In this document: piece after piece, positions 35,793 to 47,047 of the stretch
How positions within the stretch are numbered: the stretch's first letter is position 1
Layout of the letters: each line of letters starts with the position of its first letter
Source of the DNA: Usnea hakonensis
Taxonomy: Eukaryota; Ascomycota; Lecanoromycetes; Lecanorales; Parmeliaceae
Length of the DNA: 64,000 nucleotides
NCBI GenBank assembly: GCA_013423325.1
Contig: BLJB01000043.1
Coordinates: forward strand, 310,001 to 374,000
Reading direction: 5' to 3'
Position numbers and translations under genes: made by a program
Notes under the pieces: generated by a model
The model's input: the letters and a program-made list of their open reading frames with translations, nothing else
Database searches by the model: none
What the model was told of the DNA's origin: nothing

Positions 35793-37625
35793 GGTGAGAT
35801 ACTGGTGTAGAATACGATCAGGAGCAGGCGCCTCTAAGGGCCAGATGGAGCGACGGAAACAATTGTAAAGCTCAGGGTCTTTGATAGATTGTTGTCGCGC
35901 TGAGGTTTGGGCTACGATGTGAAGGTAAGAAGAGAGTTGTTTGTTGGCAGGTGTTGGAAGGCGCGACGGAGGAATGAGTATAAGTAAGTGAGGTGGCAGT
36001 TGAATGCGGGCAGTGACGGGTGTGGGTGTGGGGGTAGTGAGGCAGAAGGACGCTAAGAGTTTGAAATTGTGTCAAAGGTGCAAGAAGAATAAGAATGATG
36101 ATTGTTGGTAAAGTTAAGTCAGAGGTAGCACTGCCCACTTCATGACCTTTTTATTTATTCACGGTAAGGTAGGTCAGTAACGGTAAAAAGGTAAAAGGGT
36201 ATAAAATGAAATGGAAGTGGAACGAGGACACAAGATGGAAGGAAAAAGGTAGGTGCATCAAGTGCATGTACCTTAGTATTTTAGTCAGTAAAGTAATATC
36301 TTACCTTGTCCTTAAGGTAGGCAATTGAGACTAAAAGCACATGCTTCTATTCTCCGCTAAGGTAAGAAGCTCTCATCATCCCTGCTGCATATGCATCCAC
36401 CGCCTCGCGGTGCTAAAATCCTTCCAAATCCTGGCCCTAGACAGGGGTAAAAGCTTAGCTGAATCCCACATCCAAGGTACCAGCCAGGGGTAAGTATCTT
36501 TTGTAAAATACCGTTTTACCGTATTCAATTCCTAAATTTAGCGTGAATACGCAGTCAGACGGACCATCTTCCAATTTCGCATTTCGCAATTCTCAGCCCA
36601 CCTTTCACTCCATTAGGAAAAGTAATCAGCGATCCAAGCCTCAGCCTACTACCTTGATATCAGTCGGGTTTAGTGCATAATTCGACCCCTCCTCCAGAGT
36701 TTCAACGCCTTTCTTTTCTTTTCCTTTGCCATTCGGTGCCGAACATCAATCAGCTTGTCCGGAGGTACTAACCACTTGGAAAACACGCACTCCTTTTTAA
36801 ACTTCGGCTCTTTTTTCCTTCTTCCCTTTTTCCGGAGTAATCACAGAATCTCAGCCTCGTAGTAATCATCAATCATCCCACAATAATTGTCAACGTAGCA
36901 TTTTGGCATAGAACTTGGAGCTCAGCATAGATAAATAGACTGAAAATGACCAGGGCGAAATAAATACCGTTGTCCGCGAGAACCAATTCTGCGAAATCGC
37001 GGAATCAAAGACGTGCACATCTAAAAATCATACGCGTGAGAAGTCTATTCGGAGTAGTAATGCAAGCACTTGAAAATCTGAAACAACCTCTCGCTTCATT
37101 CGCTTACAGCCCATTTTCGCACTAGTATGCACAGCTGTTCTTTTCCTTTCTCCGGCATTGAGAGCAATCGAATGATGGTCCGTCAGCCGTTGTTAGCGAA
37201 AATTTGTGCTCGCCTATTTAGCTTTCAAGATCGAGGCGTGCCACCGTGTCCAAGTATAGCATGAGAAGAGCTCATCCTGATGCGCAGCAGCGAACGCACT
37301 CGTTCTGGGGTGGACTCGCAGCCCGCAACGGATCAGCTGTGTATTAATCATATAGGCTGTGAAGTCGGCCCTCTCGAAGGCCCGTTGTCATTAATAGTCT
37401 TGCCCGATGTTCACAGCATGTCCTTTAATCTACCACAAGAAATTTTGACATACATGCTGCGATAACGATGTATGTTTGGTACCTGAAGTGACTGGCTTCG
37501 TTGATCTACCGCCCGGCTCCGACACGGAGTCGATCCTATGAAATAGACGGGCCACACTCCATACCAGGTTCTTCTTGCACGAAGGCTGTGTCTTGCCACA
37601 ATACTAGTAGCTCTAACTTTGCATG
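35793..37625. other. Long upstream region of the C2H2 factor
   Basis: 1.8 kb with no supported gene. It carries several copies of the GGTAAGGTAGG motif (36161-36175, 36249, 36301-36320, 36358) and many CT-rich segments (36680-36840). Long promoters are common for developmental regulators in filamentous fungi, so cis-regulation of the zinc-finger gene is a reasonable inference. Confidence 0.45.
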
Positions 37626-40600
37626 TTATCTGCGGAGCTGGTCGATTTTCTGTTCTAAATTTGCCAGTCGCTCATTCATGGCCTTGAGTGTGGACGCCAG
37701 CTCATGGTCCGTTGAACCAAGCGCACCCGGGCGTTTGGCACTGCTCGGTGTCTTTGGGATCGATACATCGGATCTCGTCCTTATTTTTGACCGTGGGACT
37801 GGAATATACGTATGTATACCGCGCTTTGCAGATCTTACACGATGCGGCGGACTTTTAGGATACTGCCAGCGACCACTCAATGCGTATAACTCCTCGTATA
37901 TCCATATGGCAGCGATATACGGAGCATGAGTGATTTTCAAGAGCACGATGCGTGCAGAACGAATCTGCTCTGAAGGCACGCAAAGTCTCAATGGTCGAAG
38001 TAATAATAGTGGTAGGAGGTTCTGGAATCGAGGTTGGCAAGGTCGCTGAGGAGTGTGAAGAACACCTACCAAGGGAGGAAAGTAGTAAGTCAGGCGCCGT
38101 GACGCTGATGCCTTGATATGTCTTAGCAGTCTAGCAGATTTTCTTTGCAGACTTCTCTCACCTCTAGCACAAACACTGAGTATCTAAAAAAATTGATTAG
38201 CGCTTGAAGAGACTGCCAGCCTACATCATGCCTGAGAGGGGCTTACTGAAAGAGATATTCCTCTCGAGCATGATCCATGACCTAGAAAATCGTTCAGTAT
38301 TGCTCTGGACAGAGCCTAAGGTCTTGCTCAGATTGATACGTGGTTATGAAACCGCATATACCGCATGGTTTGAAGGTGGTGCGCGCGGCTAGGAGACTGG
38401 CGGACGCACCTTGGTAAAGACTTGACTTAAAATAGCGATCAAAGATGTCAAGAGGAGTATGTTGGTAAGGATGATGAATATGAGCATGAGCTATTTGTCC
38501 GTTTAGCATATCTTCTGCATGTTGCATGGCACATGATCGCAGTCCAATGCATGAGAAAACGGGAACTAGCGCACAATCGGCCCAAGCGCACGCGAGATCT
38601 AAAAAAGACGTCAACCAATCAGCATTGCAATTTGCCACTCAAACCCCTGTCTTTGTATTTGACGCTTGGCTTGATTCAGCAACTCACCTGGTCGGCAATT
38701 TCACTGCCCGCCGATGAAGTATCAGTCAGTCAATTCGAACCATGCTGGCGCTGCAGACAGAAGAAAATGCCGCATTCTGCCCAACAGGAAGCCTAAGCTA
38801 TTCTCACTTACAACCCTGTCGACGTAGAACTTGAGTCTACCGTCAGCCAGTGGATCAAAAATGAACTGATTCGTCCAAGCCTCACCCAAAAAAGACCTCA
38901 ATGCATGATTAGTCTGAATTTCTCAAGTGAGGGAATGAGGCATTTACATTGATCATGATCCATAGAACTTGACTAGGGGTGAAGTCGCCTCGCGCTAGCA
39001 TAGTGAATGTCGTCAGAAAGCCACAGAACAAAATGATCACTATGCCCAAAAACTTTACGAAGTCCGTAGTCTAGGCCGGGGCTGCTATTAGCACGACAAA
39101 CCTGACCCCCACGGCGAGGTACATAAGCACATACCATTTCTTTGAGGCAAGGTATCTGTTCCACCGATTTAGTCCAGGCACTAAATTTCAACGGATGAAT
39201 AAGAGCCTACCAATGTCCCAAAGAACGGGACAAGGGATAGCAAAGAACACACTCGAGGTAGCAGAAAAAGGGCTTCGAGAGACAGTATGTCGAAGGATAC
39301 GTCAGTGATGGCCGCACTATCTTTCGCCAAGCCAATAATCCCTTCAGAAATTTTAGTTCCCTATCGCTCAATGGCAGAGTCTGTATTGCCGGTCACTCCT
39401 GCTCATCGAACGAGGCTGACATGACCGGCTCATCTCAGACTGGCTGTAAAGCAGCTTTGATAACTCACTAGATACCATATAGGCCACACCAATACCTATA
39501 ATACCAACATCCCACAGGCTCCAAAAGTCTGCGACGTAGAACGACACCCCAGCATCACCTGCAAATTTTGGTTTAGTATCGCTTCTTCAAGGCTTAGGTC
39601 TGGAATGGGAGAATTTGCTTCACGTAGTGCACTTACGGAACTCTCCGAATTCATCGTAGGCAAATGCAGCGATCCAGATGTACAAGAGGACTTCGACAGG
39701 GGTGACCGTTTGAGGATTTCTCTCCGCAAGTACTGCGTAATACAGGCCAAGGAATAGGACAAAGAAAATAGCCTCGAAACTTTTCTGATACTTAGGTACG
39801 CGAAGCCTGCAATACGGATCTGCTCGAGCTTTGTTGTAGAATTTTGCCTTTTTCTTGCTGCGCACACTTAAAGACTCCCAAAATATGATATGACCATTCC
39901 AAATATCGTCTACCGTCTTCTGAACAACTCGTTGGCTAAGAAATTTTTTCGCACCTGCCACTGCGGCAATTTCAAGAGCATTCAGTCCGACGAAAGATGA
40001 CATTGGGTCCTCTTCCGCAATTGAAGAAGTCCCGTTTCTAACTTTGGCAGCTGAGGGGCCTCGTCCCGAAAGAAGTGCAGCACGCTCAGCGGCGTCTCCA
40101 TTGTCGACATGGGTTTCAATTTCATCATGACTCTCGGGATCAAAGCTGACTGGAGGAAGTTCATGTAAAAGATAATCGATTAAGTCCGTCGCTGACAAAT
40201 GCGTCAAGAATCTCCACGCAACAATCTCACAGGCGTGGCCTCGGGTCTCACTGATGCCATGATCGTCTTCACCGGAGGCAAATTGCCACTTTAGTATCCT
40301 TGGTATCTGTTAGGATAGAAAAAAATGCAAGCTGTGCAAGGACTGACTGACAGCAAAGCGGATACAATGTCGGGGTGATGGCATGTGTCGGAGATAGACT
40401 GAATCAGCGGCTTTAGGATGTGGCCTACAGATGCCGTCCTTAGTTGCTCAAATGTATGAGGCGCTTCGATAGCATCTATGAAATATCTTTCAAAGAGTCA
40501 GCAACTCGCGTACATTATTCTGGTGCGCAGTTTCTGTTATACAGAGATCTGTTAATGAAGGGTGAGCACCTCATAAGAGCCTTCTTAAGATAAGAAGAGT

Positions 40601-40989
40601 CCTAGACAGTGCCCAAAAATGTTGTGCACGCTTTAGGGCGATTATCTGATGCTCCAATTGTTCGAAGTAAGCGCTCGGGTTTCAGAGTGCAAATGTCGCA
40701 TGATTGTATGGGAGCGACAGATATATTTCTTGGCGGCAAACTTCAGAGCACATGAGGTTTTCTTGATTCTAGATTATACCAGCTCGATCCCAATGAGGAT
40801 TTGTGGGGATGCTACATCTCTGGAACTTTTGTGTAATGAAAGATAAGCGTGATGAACTCACACCGAGAGCTGCCTCACGAGTTCGCCAAATGGCTCATCC
40901 TGATCGATGTTCGGAAGATCCAGCTGCCATTCACTTTGCCCTGTACGTGGCCCTCCAGACGAAGGGGTCTGCGGCATTGCCATCGCCAT
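37626..40989 (-). CDS. TRP-like fungal cation (Ca2+) channel, intron-rich
   Basis: Probable membrane cation channel of the fungal TRP/YVC1-like family. Exons I can place (minus order): 40864-40989, 40348-40486, 39637-40306, 39469-39558, 39211-39341, 39135-39155, 38948-39070, 38410-38490, 38247-38281, 38162-38183, 38070-38111, 37626-38021. Joined phases agree except before 40486 and between 38948 and 38490, where one or more exons are unresolved. Landmarks: start MAMAMPQTPSSGG; LRVPKYQKSFEAIFFVLFLG and EVLLYIWIAAFAYDEFGEFR (helices); DFWSLWDVGIIGIGVAYM; DFVKFLGIVIILFCGFLTTF; LMLIFIILTNILLLTSLIAI; the post-channel signature MDHAREEYLFQYSVFVLEAS; LTYYFPPLNLLPL. It ends with a coiled coil. Twelve or more exons with pieces of 21-42 nt are unusual in this window. 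Confidence 0.78.
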
Positions 40990-41812
40990 ATCTCAAGATG
41001 AGCTCATCAAGAGAATGAGGTGCTCAAGTCATGTGGCAATGCACTCACTCAACATACGCTTCTGTTTGAAGTGATCTTAGAAGATGTCAATATGGAAGAT
41101 TCGAGTCGGTGGATGAGATGGTGGAAATGTTACAGTGGAGTAGTAAAGCAGGTATGAAGTATTTGAAAGCAAGGATCTGCAGCAGGGATCTCGAGACATG
41201 ACACAGCACGCGCGGATGCGGCTCTTCGGGCTTTGCTACGTCACTAAAGTACCCACTTAGGTAGGTAAGGTACACTACGTAAAAGTAAACACTGCTATCG
41301 TCAGCAATTGGGGAATGAGGATAATCTTCATCCGATCCGAAACGAGATCGAGCGATATCTGATTGTCAGCACATTCAACAATATTACTGAGCTTTCAATT
41401 CGCATTTGAGGCGCTTGATATGGCTGGTGGCTATGCATATTAGAACCTGGTGCTCACCGCTTCCATCTACTGGTGGGCGACTGGTTTCGACTGATTGGCC
41501 AGTAGCACGACCATCTAACAGCATCAGTGATCCTGGTGCCCCAGATGGAGACGTTGGTCTCTTTGAGCGTGGTTTGAAAAGCCTGCTTTACTCTAGCTGG
41601 TCTGCACGCTCACCATGGATGGCATAACAATAGTGAAGGCTCCCCCAACATCAGTGAATCGTGCACGGTCAGCGCAATTTGAGAAGGTAAAGGCAAACGC
41701 ATTGCTCCAAGGAGGCAAGGAGGAATGACGACTCGCAAGCATGCACAGCTGAGCCAGGCTGGATGCTGAGTTGGACACACCTTGAGCTTACAGCATTAAG
41801 GTCGCCGGTACT
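40990..41812. other. Intergenic: channel promoter and start of NRPS-like relic
   Basis: No intact gene. An ACTTAGGTAGGTAAGGTACAC block lies at 41255-41272. From about 41615 the plus strand may already be part of the decayed adenylation gene, but I could not align it. Confidence 0.4.
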
Positions 41813-43054
41813 ATGCAGGAAGCCTCAGAGACTTGGCATCAAGATAGAGGCACCGATTTCAAATCACTGGTGTACTTTCAATTGCGAGTAGTAGGGAACA
41901 AAAGACACCAAAATGATCTTGTGTTGGTGCTCCATTCTTCGGGATCTACTGGTAGGTTCCCAATCCAAGTTTCTCCCGCTCCAAATCACTCTAAAGACAT
42001 CAACAAGGCTTCCGGAGACCACCCATAATGACCCATGGTACCTTCGCAGTCGTCGACGACGAACGTATTTTACCCACCGTACCTGACGGCAAGTATCGAG
42101 ACACACCTATCTGAAACTCAAAGGGGGGCGGTTGATGGTATAAAACGTTTCCTATTTCCATCTATCCAGCTTCATCTCAACATTTGTAATGACGCCTCCA
42201 GTCCAGCCCTTGGTCCTGCTTTGACACCCCCGAGCAGGGCCTCCGTGAGAGAAATCGCCAAAAGACAAAAACTGCGAGCTCTGGCCATTCCTCTGCCGCT
42301 AGCCGAGCGGCTATTGCAGGAATCTGATGGTCTCAATCTGTTCCGCGACCTCGACTTCCTTTGCTGCAAAGGCGGTCCAATTCGTCAGAAAGCAGGCGAG
42401 ACATTGGTGAACGCCACCGAGCTTTGTCCGTTTCATGGCTCTACAAAATCCTTACAGGTCCCTCAACTCCGGCCAAAGGGCCCACAGAAGGGTTCTAGCT
42501 ATATTAAATGGAGCCCACATCAAAAGCACGAGACGCAACCAACAAACGGCGAAGTCGATACTTTTGAAGTGGTCCTCTTGGCAGATGCGAGCACGGAGAA
42601 GATTTTTCCCAACGTGCGCGAATGGCGAACCAAAGATCTATATAAGCGGCATCCCAGACCTGCAAGACCGAGCCTGTGGCCCTATTACGGCCGCAGAGAC
42701 GATTTCATCGTCTTCTCGGACGGAAACTCAACCCTGGACCTATGAAAATAGTAATCAGTGGGCATCCTCTCCTTGTGGGTGCACTGATCGGAGGGTAGGG
42801 TAAGAGTCGAGCTGCGCTTCTGGTGGAGCCGAAGCCAAATGCCGAGTTGCCGGATCATGCGCTCACAATGGCCGTTAGTTGAAGAGGCAGATCTGCTTAC
42901 GCATGGTCGGCAGGGCATATCAAGAGGGAATATCCCCATTGTTAAGGCTGATAGGCCATTTGTGAGCACCGGGAAGGGCACGATTGGGAGGAAGCGGACG
43001 GAGGAGGCATATGCGAATGAGATGAAAGCATTCCATGACGGACTAAATCATTAG
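41813..43054 (+). pseudogene. Relic of an NRPS-like adenylation (AMP-binding) enzyme
   Basis: Pieces of an ANL-superfamily adenylation domain occur in the right order but in different frames. LVLHSSGSTG (A3 core, phosphate loop) is at about 41920-41955. FLCCKGGPI, EWRTKDLYKRHP and LWPYYGRRDDFIVFSDG (A7/A8 region) lie in the frame 42035-42745. Then, after a frame change, KLNPGPMKIVISGHPLLVGAL, an in-frame stop, and GKSRAALLVEPKPNAEL (about 42725-42850). After another change, DRPFVSTGKGTIGRKRTEEAY (A10-like lysine region) runs to 43054. At least three frame breaks and one stop show the gene is broken. No carrier or reductase domain is visible downstream. These fungal enzymes normally activate an aryl or amino acid substrate; the substrate here is unknown. 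Confidence 0.82.
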
Positions 43055-43416
43055 AGATACGATAGAATCGGTGCACACTCCGGAAAATAACGTTCTATAT
43101 GCCAGGCATTGATCCATAAATTTGTGTCACGTAAATAGTCGAGGACGATTTTTCTGAAGAGATTTGTGCTTGAGAGGGGAAGCGGGATTAAAGTAATGAT
43201 ACATAATTGAGTTCTCGCTTAAAATGCATGCATCGAGGAGAGACACGTGCCATCGCCACGGACTATCATAAAAGTACATCATCAGCTCCCATGGGACCGA
43301 GAGTATTTTGCGTAAGCTTTCGGCATTACTCCGTCCTTTCCGCTCTCGACCACGTATTCAGCCATGCTTTCGTGATTCCCTGCCTGGAGACTTCTTGACC
43401 GCAATTTCAACACTGG

Positions 43417-43799
43417 TCAATGACAGGGCCGCAAGCCATGCCTAGTGCAGTAGGCAAAGCGAAGGTATTGCTTCATTAACCGGTAGACCCCGGACGCCAT
43501 GCTCCACTCGATGCGTAATCTCAATTGCCGAAGGCCACAAGAGATCGGACAGTGGCAGTCTTGAGAGCAGTATACCATTCCCCATGCTCATTGAAGCACC
43601 AATTTATGTAAAGGCGAAGGTTTTTCAGCGTATGCTTTTGGATCAGGCTTCGCGTGCCCACGAAGCGTTCGAATGTAATACCCTCGTTGAAGGAGAAGGT
43701 TGTGGTCGACGATAGGACCCTGTTGGCATCATTGTACGTCTGCCTGCATGACCTGAGAATCTGGAGTGAGAGTGTCTCATGATCAAGATATCGAGTCAT
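43417..43799 (-). pseudogene. Frameshifted DUF7730-like fragment
   Basis: Reading on the minus strand, ILRSCRQTYNDANRVL, TTTFSFNEGITFERF and LKNLRLYINW resemble the DUF7730 fungal domain. The frame then ends at 43521, but the family pattern continues one frame over as GLRQLRLRIEWSMASGVYRL, down to a stop at 43417. A TGA also sits directly upstream of the ATG at 43799, so the 5' part is missing or spliced. Best read as a decayed gene; a sequencing indel is the alternative. Confidence 0.55.
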
Positions 43800-44440
43800 T
43801 CAAGCTGCGGTAGCATCTTCGGCGCGAGGATCCCAAGAAATTTCCTCCCCGCCACCACCTAAACTTGGGTATGCCTTATTCCGACCTGTTTCTGATTTCT
43901 GGGCAATCGCACCTGCGAAAAGGATGTCTCAAAGGCCTACTACCCTCCTCTCCACCCTCCCGATTCATTGTAATATACAGATCATCGTTCTTTTCGAAGC
44001 TTACATCGCCAATAAATTTGTATTGAGGTGTATGAGCCGATGTCCTATTATTTCACTGTATATCTTGTCTTGAATCTCGCGGGGCGGTCTCAGGAAAGGG
44101 TGAGGCTAATGTGTTCTGGGCGATTCTAGAAAAATGAGTCAGAGATCATGAGAACACCTTAAAGCCGCTGGGGATCATTACTTTGCCTTAGTCGCGGCAT
44201 TCTTGGGAGTGGAAAAGCGACGCCCCTCCTAGGCTTGCGCACTTCCTTCTCTTTGGCGTCTTCGTCTTAGTCATGGTCTCTCCGTTGTTTCGACATCACT
44301 GCAGACAATACCGGAGGATCATTACAATCATTGACAGCCCCAATCCTGGTGTGAATCAGGCCACCGTAGCTTGATGCATCAATTACCTTGGGAAAGACTA
44401 TGGAAATAGACTTGCCGTACGAATGTCTTGAGTAAGACTT
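43800..44440. other. Intergenic with possible 5' remnants of the DUF7730-like gene
   Basis: A basic minus-strand stretch (KEVRKPRRGVAFPLPR, around 44190-44250) could be an upstream exon of the DUF7730-like relic. I cannot connect it. Nothing else is supported. Confidence 0.3.
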
Positions 44441-46445
44441 TCATAGCTGCGCCTGCGACTTCGAGTATCCTACGGGCTTGGACACAAACGCTCCGAAATA
44501 GTCATTTAAAGCATCCACTGTCTCACACCCCTCCTCCAAACTCACTACGCACCCAACATGTCCATCAGGCCTGACAATGATAACGCCACCCTTCTCCGCA
44601 TCTAGCCCCATCTTGGCATGAGCTGCAGCTTTCGCATGTGGCTCTCTCGAGTCCCATACATCGTCTGCGTAGACATGATCACTGTATCGAGCGAGAATTG
44701 GCGGCAACATTATCGAGATGTCGACGTGCTCTCGAGCAGACGCGAAAATAGTGCAGATGGAGAAGAAGCGAGAATGAGGATTGTGTCGCTCGTGATAGGA
44801 AACACTTGCGATGTCATCCCGTTCAAAGGTTGAGTAGAAGCTTCTCCTCTTCTCTAGATTTGTAGCAAAGTCGGCAACGGCATGCTGTGTCTTTGATGGG
44901 GAGCCGCCGAAGAGGAAGATTCTGAATGAGCCGTTGAGAGGAATCTCCTGCTCCAATTGAACCTTGTTGGCATCCACGACTCTCGTTACATTGGCTGACG
45001 GCATTATGCGCCCTATGCGCACGGTGACACCTTTCGGGTTGAAAAGGCGGGATCGAGCCGGGTGGTCCAATGACCAATTGAACTCATTCGGACCGTAGAC
45101 TATTCCGTAGCCAGACGTGAATTCCTGGCTTGATTTGAAGACCTTGACAAATTCATTGGGTTCCGCGTCTTTGTCATCTAAGGCTGCACCGACTTCACCG
45201 GCGGAGGGGAGCCGCTGAGAAAACAATGCAGCGTACTGAGCATCGAAGTCCAAAAGCTCTTCCGCAATGTGTTTCCTCTCTGATTCATAGGACTCTAGTA
45301 TGAAACGGTTGGCGAAACCAGCTTCAACGAGATGGATCTTCCAAGCAAGGTTGAGAGCATCATGGAAAGCGGTGTTCATCCCTTGGCCAGCCTTTGGCTA
45401 CACATACGTCAGTAAGATCCAGTCCTAGCAATGGTGATGAGGTTGACAAACGCTATGCGTGTGGCAGCAGTCTCCGCCTAAAAATACTCGCTGATCTATA
45501 GTATACTTCTCCGCTATGCCTTGGCCAATAGGATAGACAGAGTACCACTCGACCCTGTCCCATTCAATGTGATAAGGCTGCAATATCTTCTTTGCCGACG
45601 CTTGTACATCCTCTGCAGTCGCTTGTTTGCGAGGGTTAAAGTCTACGTCAGTTGACGACGCAAGCTGTATGTAAAGCCGAACCATGTTCTTCTCCCTAGG
45701 AATGATCATGATCGACCCGTGATCGCTATGTATCGTGCACTTCATCTAGCCAAGTCAGCAGGACCCTTTTCAAATCATGACAGTATCATACTTTGACGTC
45801 AGGGAAATCCGTCCTCACTACTCCATCCATGACTCCCCAAACATGGCTGATCGGGTCTTTGTGGAGCAGTTTTATACCCAAGTGTTCTCTGATGAAGCTT
45901 CTTGCTCCTTCGCCAGAGAACAGGTATTTTGCCCTCAAAACTTCCTTCTGATCCGTTTGCGTATGCTTAAGATTGACTTCAATTGGATAGATGTTGTTCT
46001 GATCGTCTTTCTTAAAACCCGTGATTGTCCAAGGTCTTTGCACATCCGCCCCGTTGTCGTGAAGATCATCAATAAAGACTCTCTCTATCAGACCTTGATG
46101 CAGAGCCGTTGTGAAGGGATATCTTGCATCGATAAATTTCGGACATGCAACCCAATTGCCTGTTTTGTGTATGCCCTTGCTGCCTGATTGAGGATCCCAG
46201 AACGCCACTTCATAGACCTTGGCTGGCTGGTGGGCCATTATCTGCCGCTTGAGACCCATGTTCCGTAACAAATGCAGGGACCGTGGTTGAATGCCATCAG
46301 CACGGCCGGTCAGGGTTGGCTCCTCTCTATTATCAATGTTCTTTATTTTGTAGCCCCAGCGCGCCAGGCATACTGAGAGTAAAAGGCCTACGGGACCAGC
46401 GCCTACTATGACAATGTCGTAATTTTCTAGTGAGCCCGTCATCAT
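44441..46445 (-). CDS. FAD-dependent aromatic monooxygenase (phenol 2-monooxygenase type)
   Basis: Group A flavoprotein hydroxylase that would use NAD(P)H, O2 and an aromatic substrate. Model complement(join(44441..45397,45452..45745,45792..46445)), 634 residues (1905 nt), both introns phase 0 (46 and 54 nt). The Rossmann motif DIVIVGAGPVGLLLS is at the N-terminus (residues about 9-24). The second FAD motif, FLGGDCCHTHS joined by splicing to PKAGQGMNTAFHDALNLAWK, is complete. The C-terminal ~200 residues match the thioredoxin-like dimer domain of phenol hydroxylases, with VIIVRPDGHVGCVV near the end. It is divergent from the P450 with a shared ~600-bp upstream region, a common cluster layout. 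Confidence 0.9.
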
Positions 46446-47047
46446 TCGAATCCTTAGTCTTCACGCAGATTCCAGATACTTCAGGGGATGTAGGCTTGTC
46501 AATACAAGAACTCGAAGATGTCCAATTCGATGTTGGCTAGCTTTGGGATTCAGCGAATGCAAGTACAGGCGTTTTGCAGTGAAGAGAGTCGCAGAGATTG
46601 ACAGGTGAATCGCAGCACGGACTGGAGGCAAGTTCATCCAGGCGGGTCTGTCGTTGACAGCAACAGCAATTCACTTGCTTTGGCATGAGACAATATATCA
46701 GGTCTCATGATGAAAAGAAGTAAGGCTATTCTGTTAGGCATTGGGCAGATATGTAAGCGGGGCAAACAGTGACAACGGTGATGGTCACTCAGGATTCGGG
46801 ATTCGCTTCGGTAATCCTTGGCCAAAACTTAAGCCTTCCCCGCAGATACAAGTCAAACTTCTTCCACAATCCACCCTGGCTTCCGGTTGGACAAGACAAA
46901 GTACATAAGATGCAAGGTTCCGTGTACGATGTAAAATTGGTATATCCAGGACCTTGTCAGAGGAACTGAAAGCTCGCATTCGCTTTGGAAGCGGTCCGCC
47001 AGGTCTGCGGTGTTGCCAAGCGAGGTAAAAAAGCGCAATTCAAGAGA
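46446..47047. promoter_or_regulatory. Bidirectional promoter region FAD monooxygenase / P450
   Basis: 602 bp between divergent start codons of two oxidative enzymes, so co-regulation from one region is likely (inference). No palindromic CGG-type binuclear-zinc site stands out. Confidence 0.5.

Noticed and set aside
38710..38740. GGTTCGAAT-like word on the minus strand as a tRNA B box
   Set aside because: No matching A box or cloverleaf pairing nearby; it lies within the channel gene. No convincing tRNA was found elsewhere by eye either; tRNAscan-SE would settle it.
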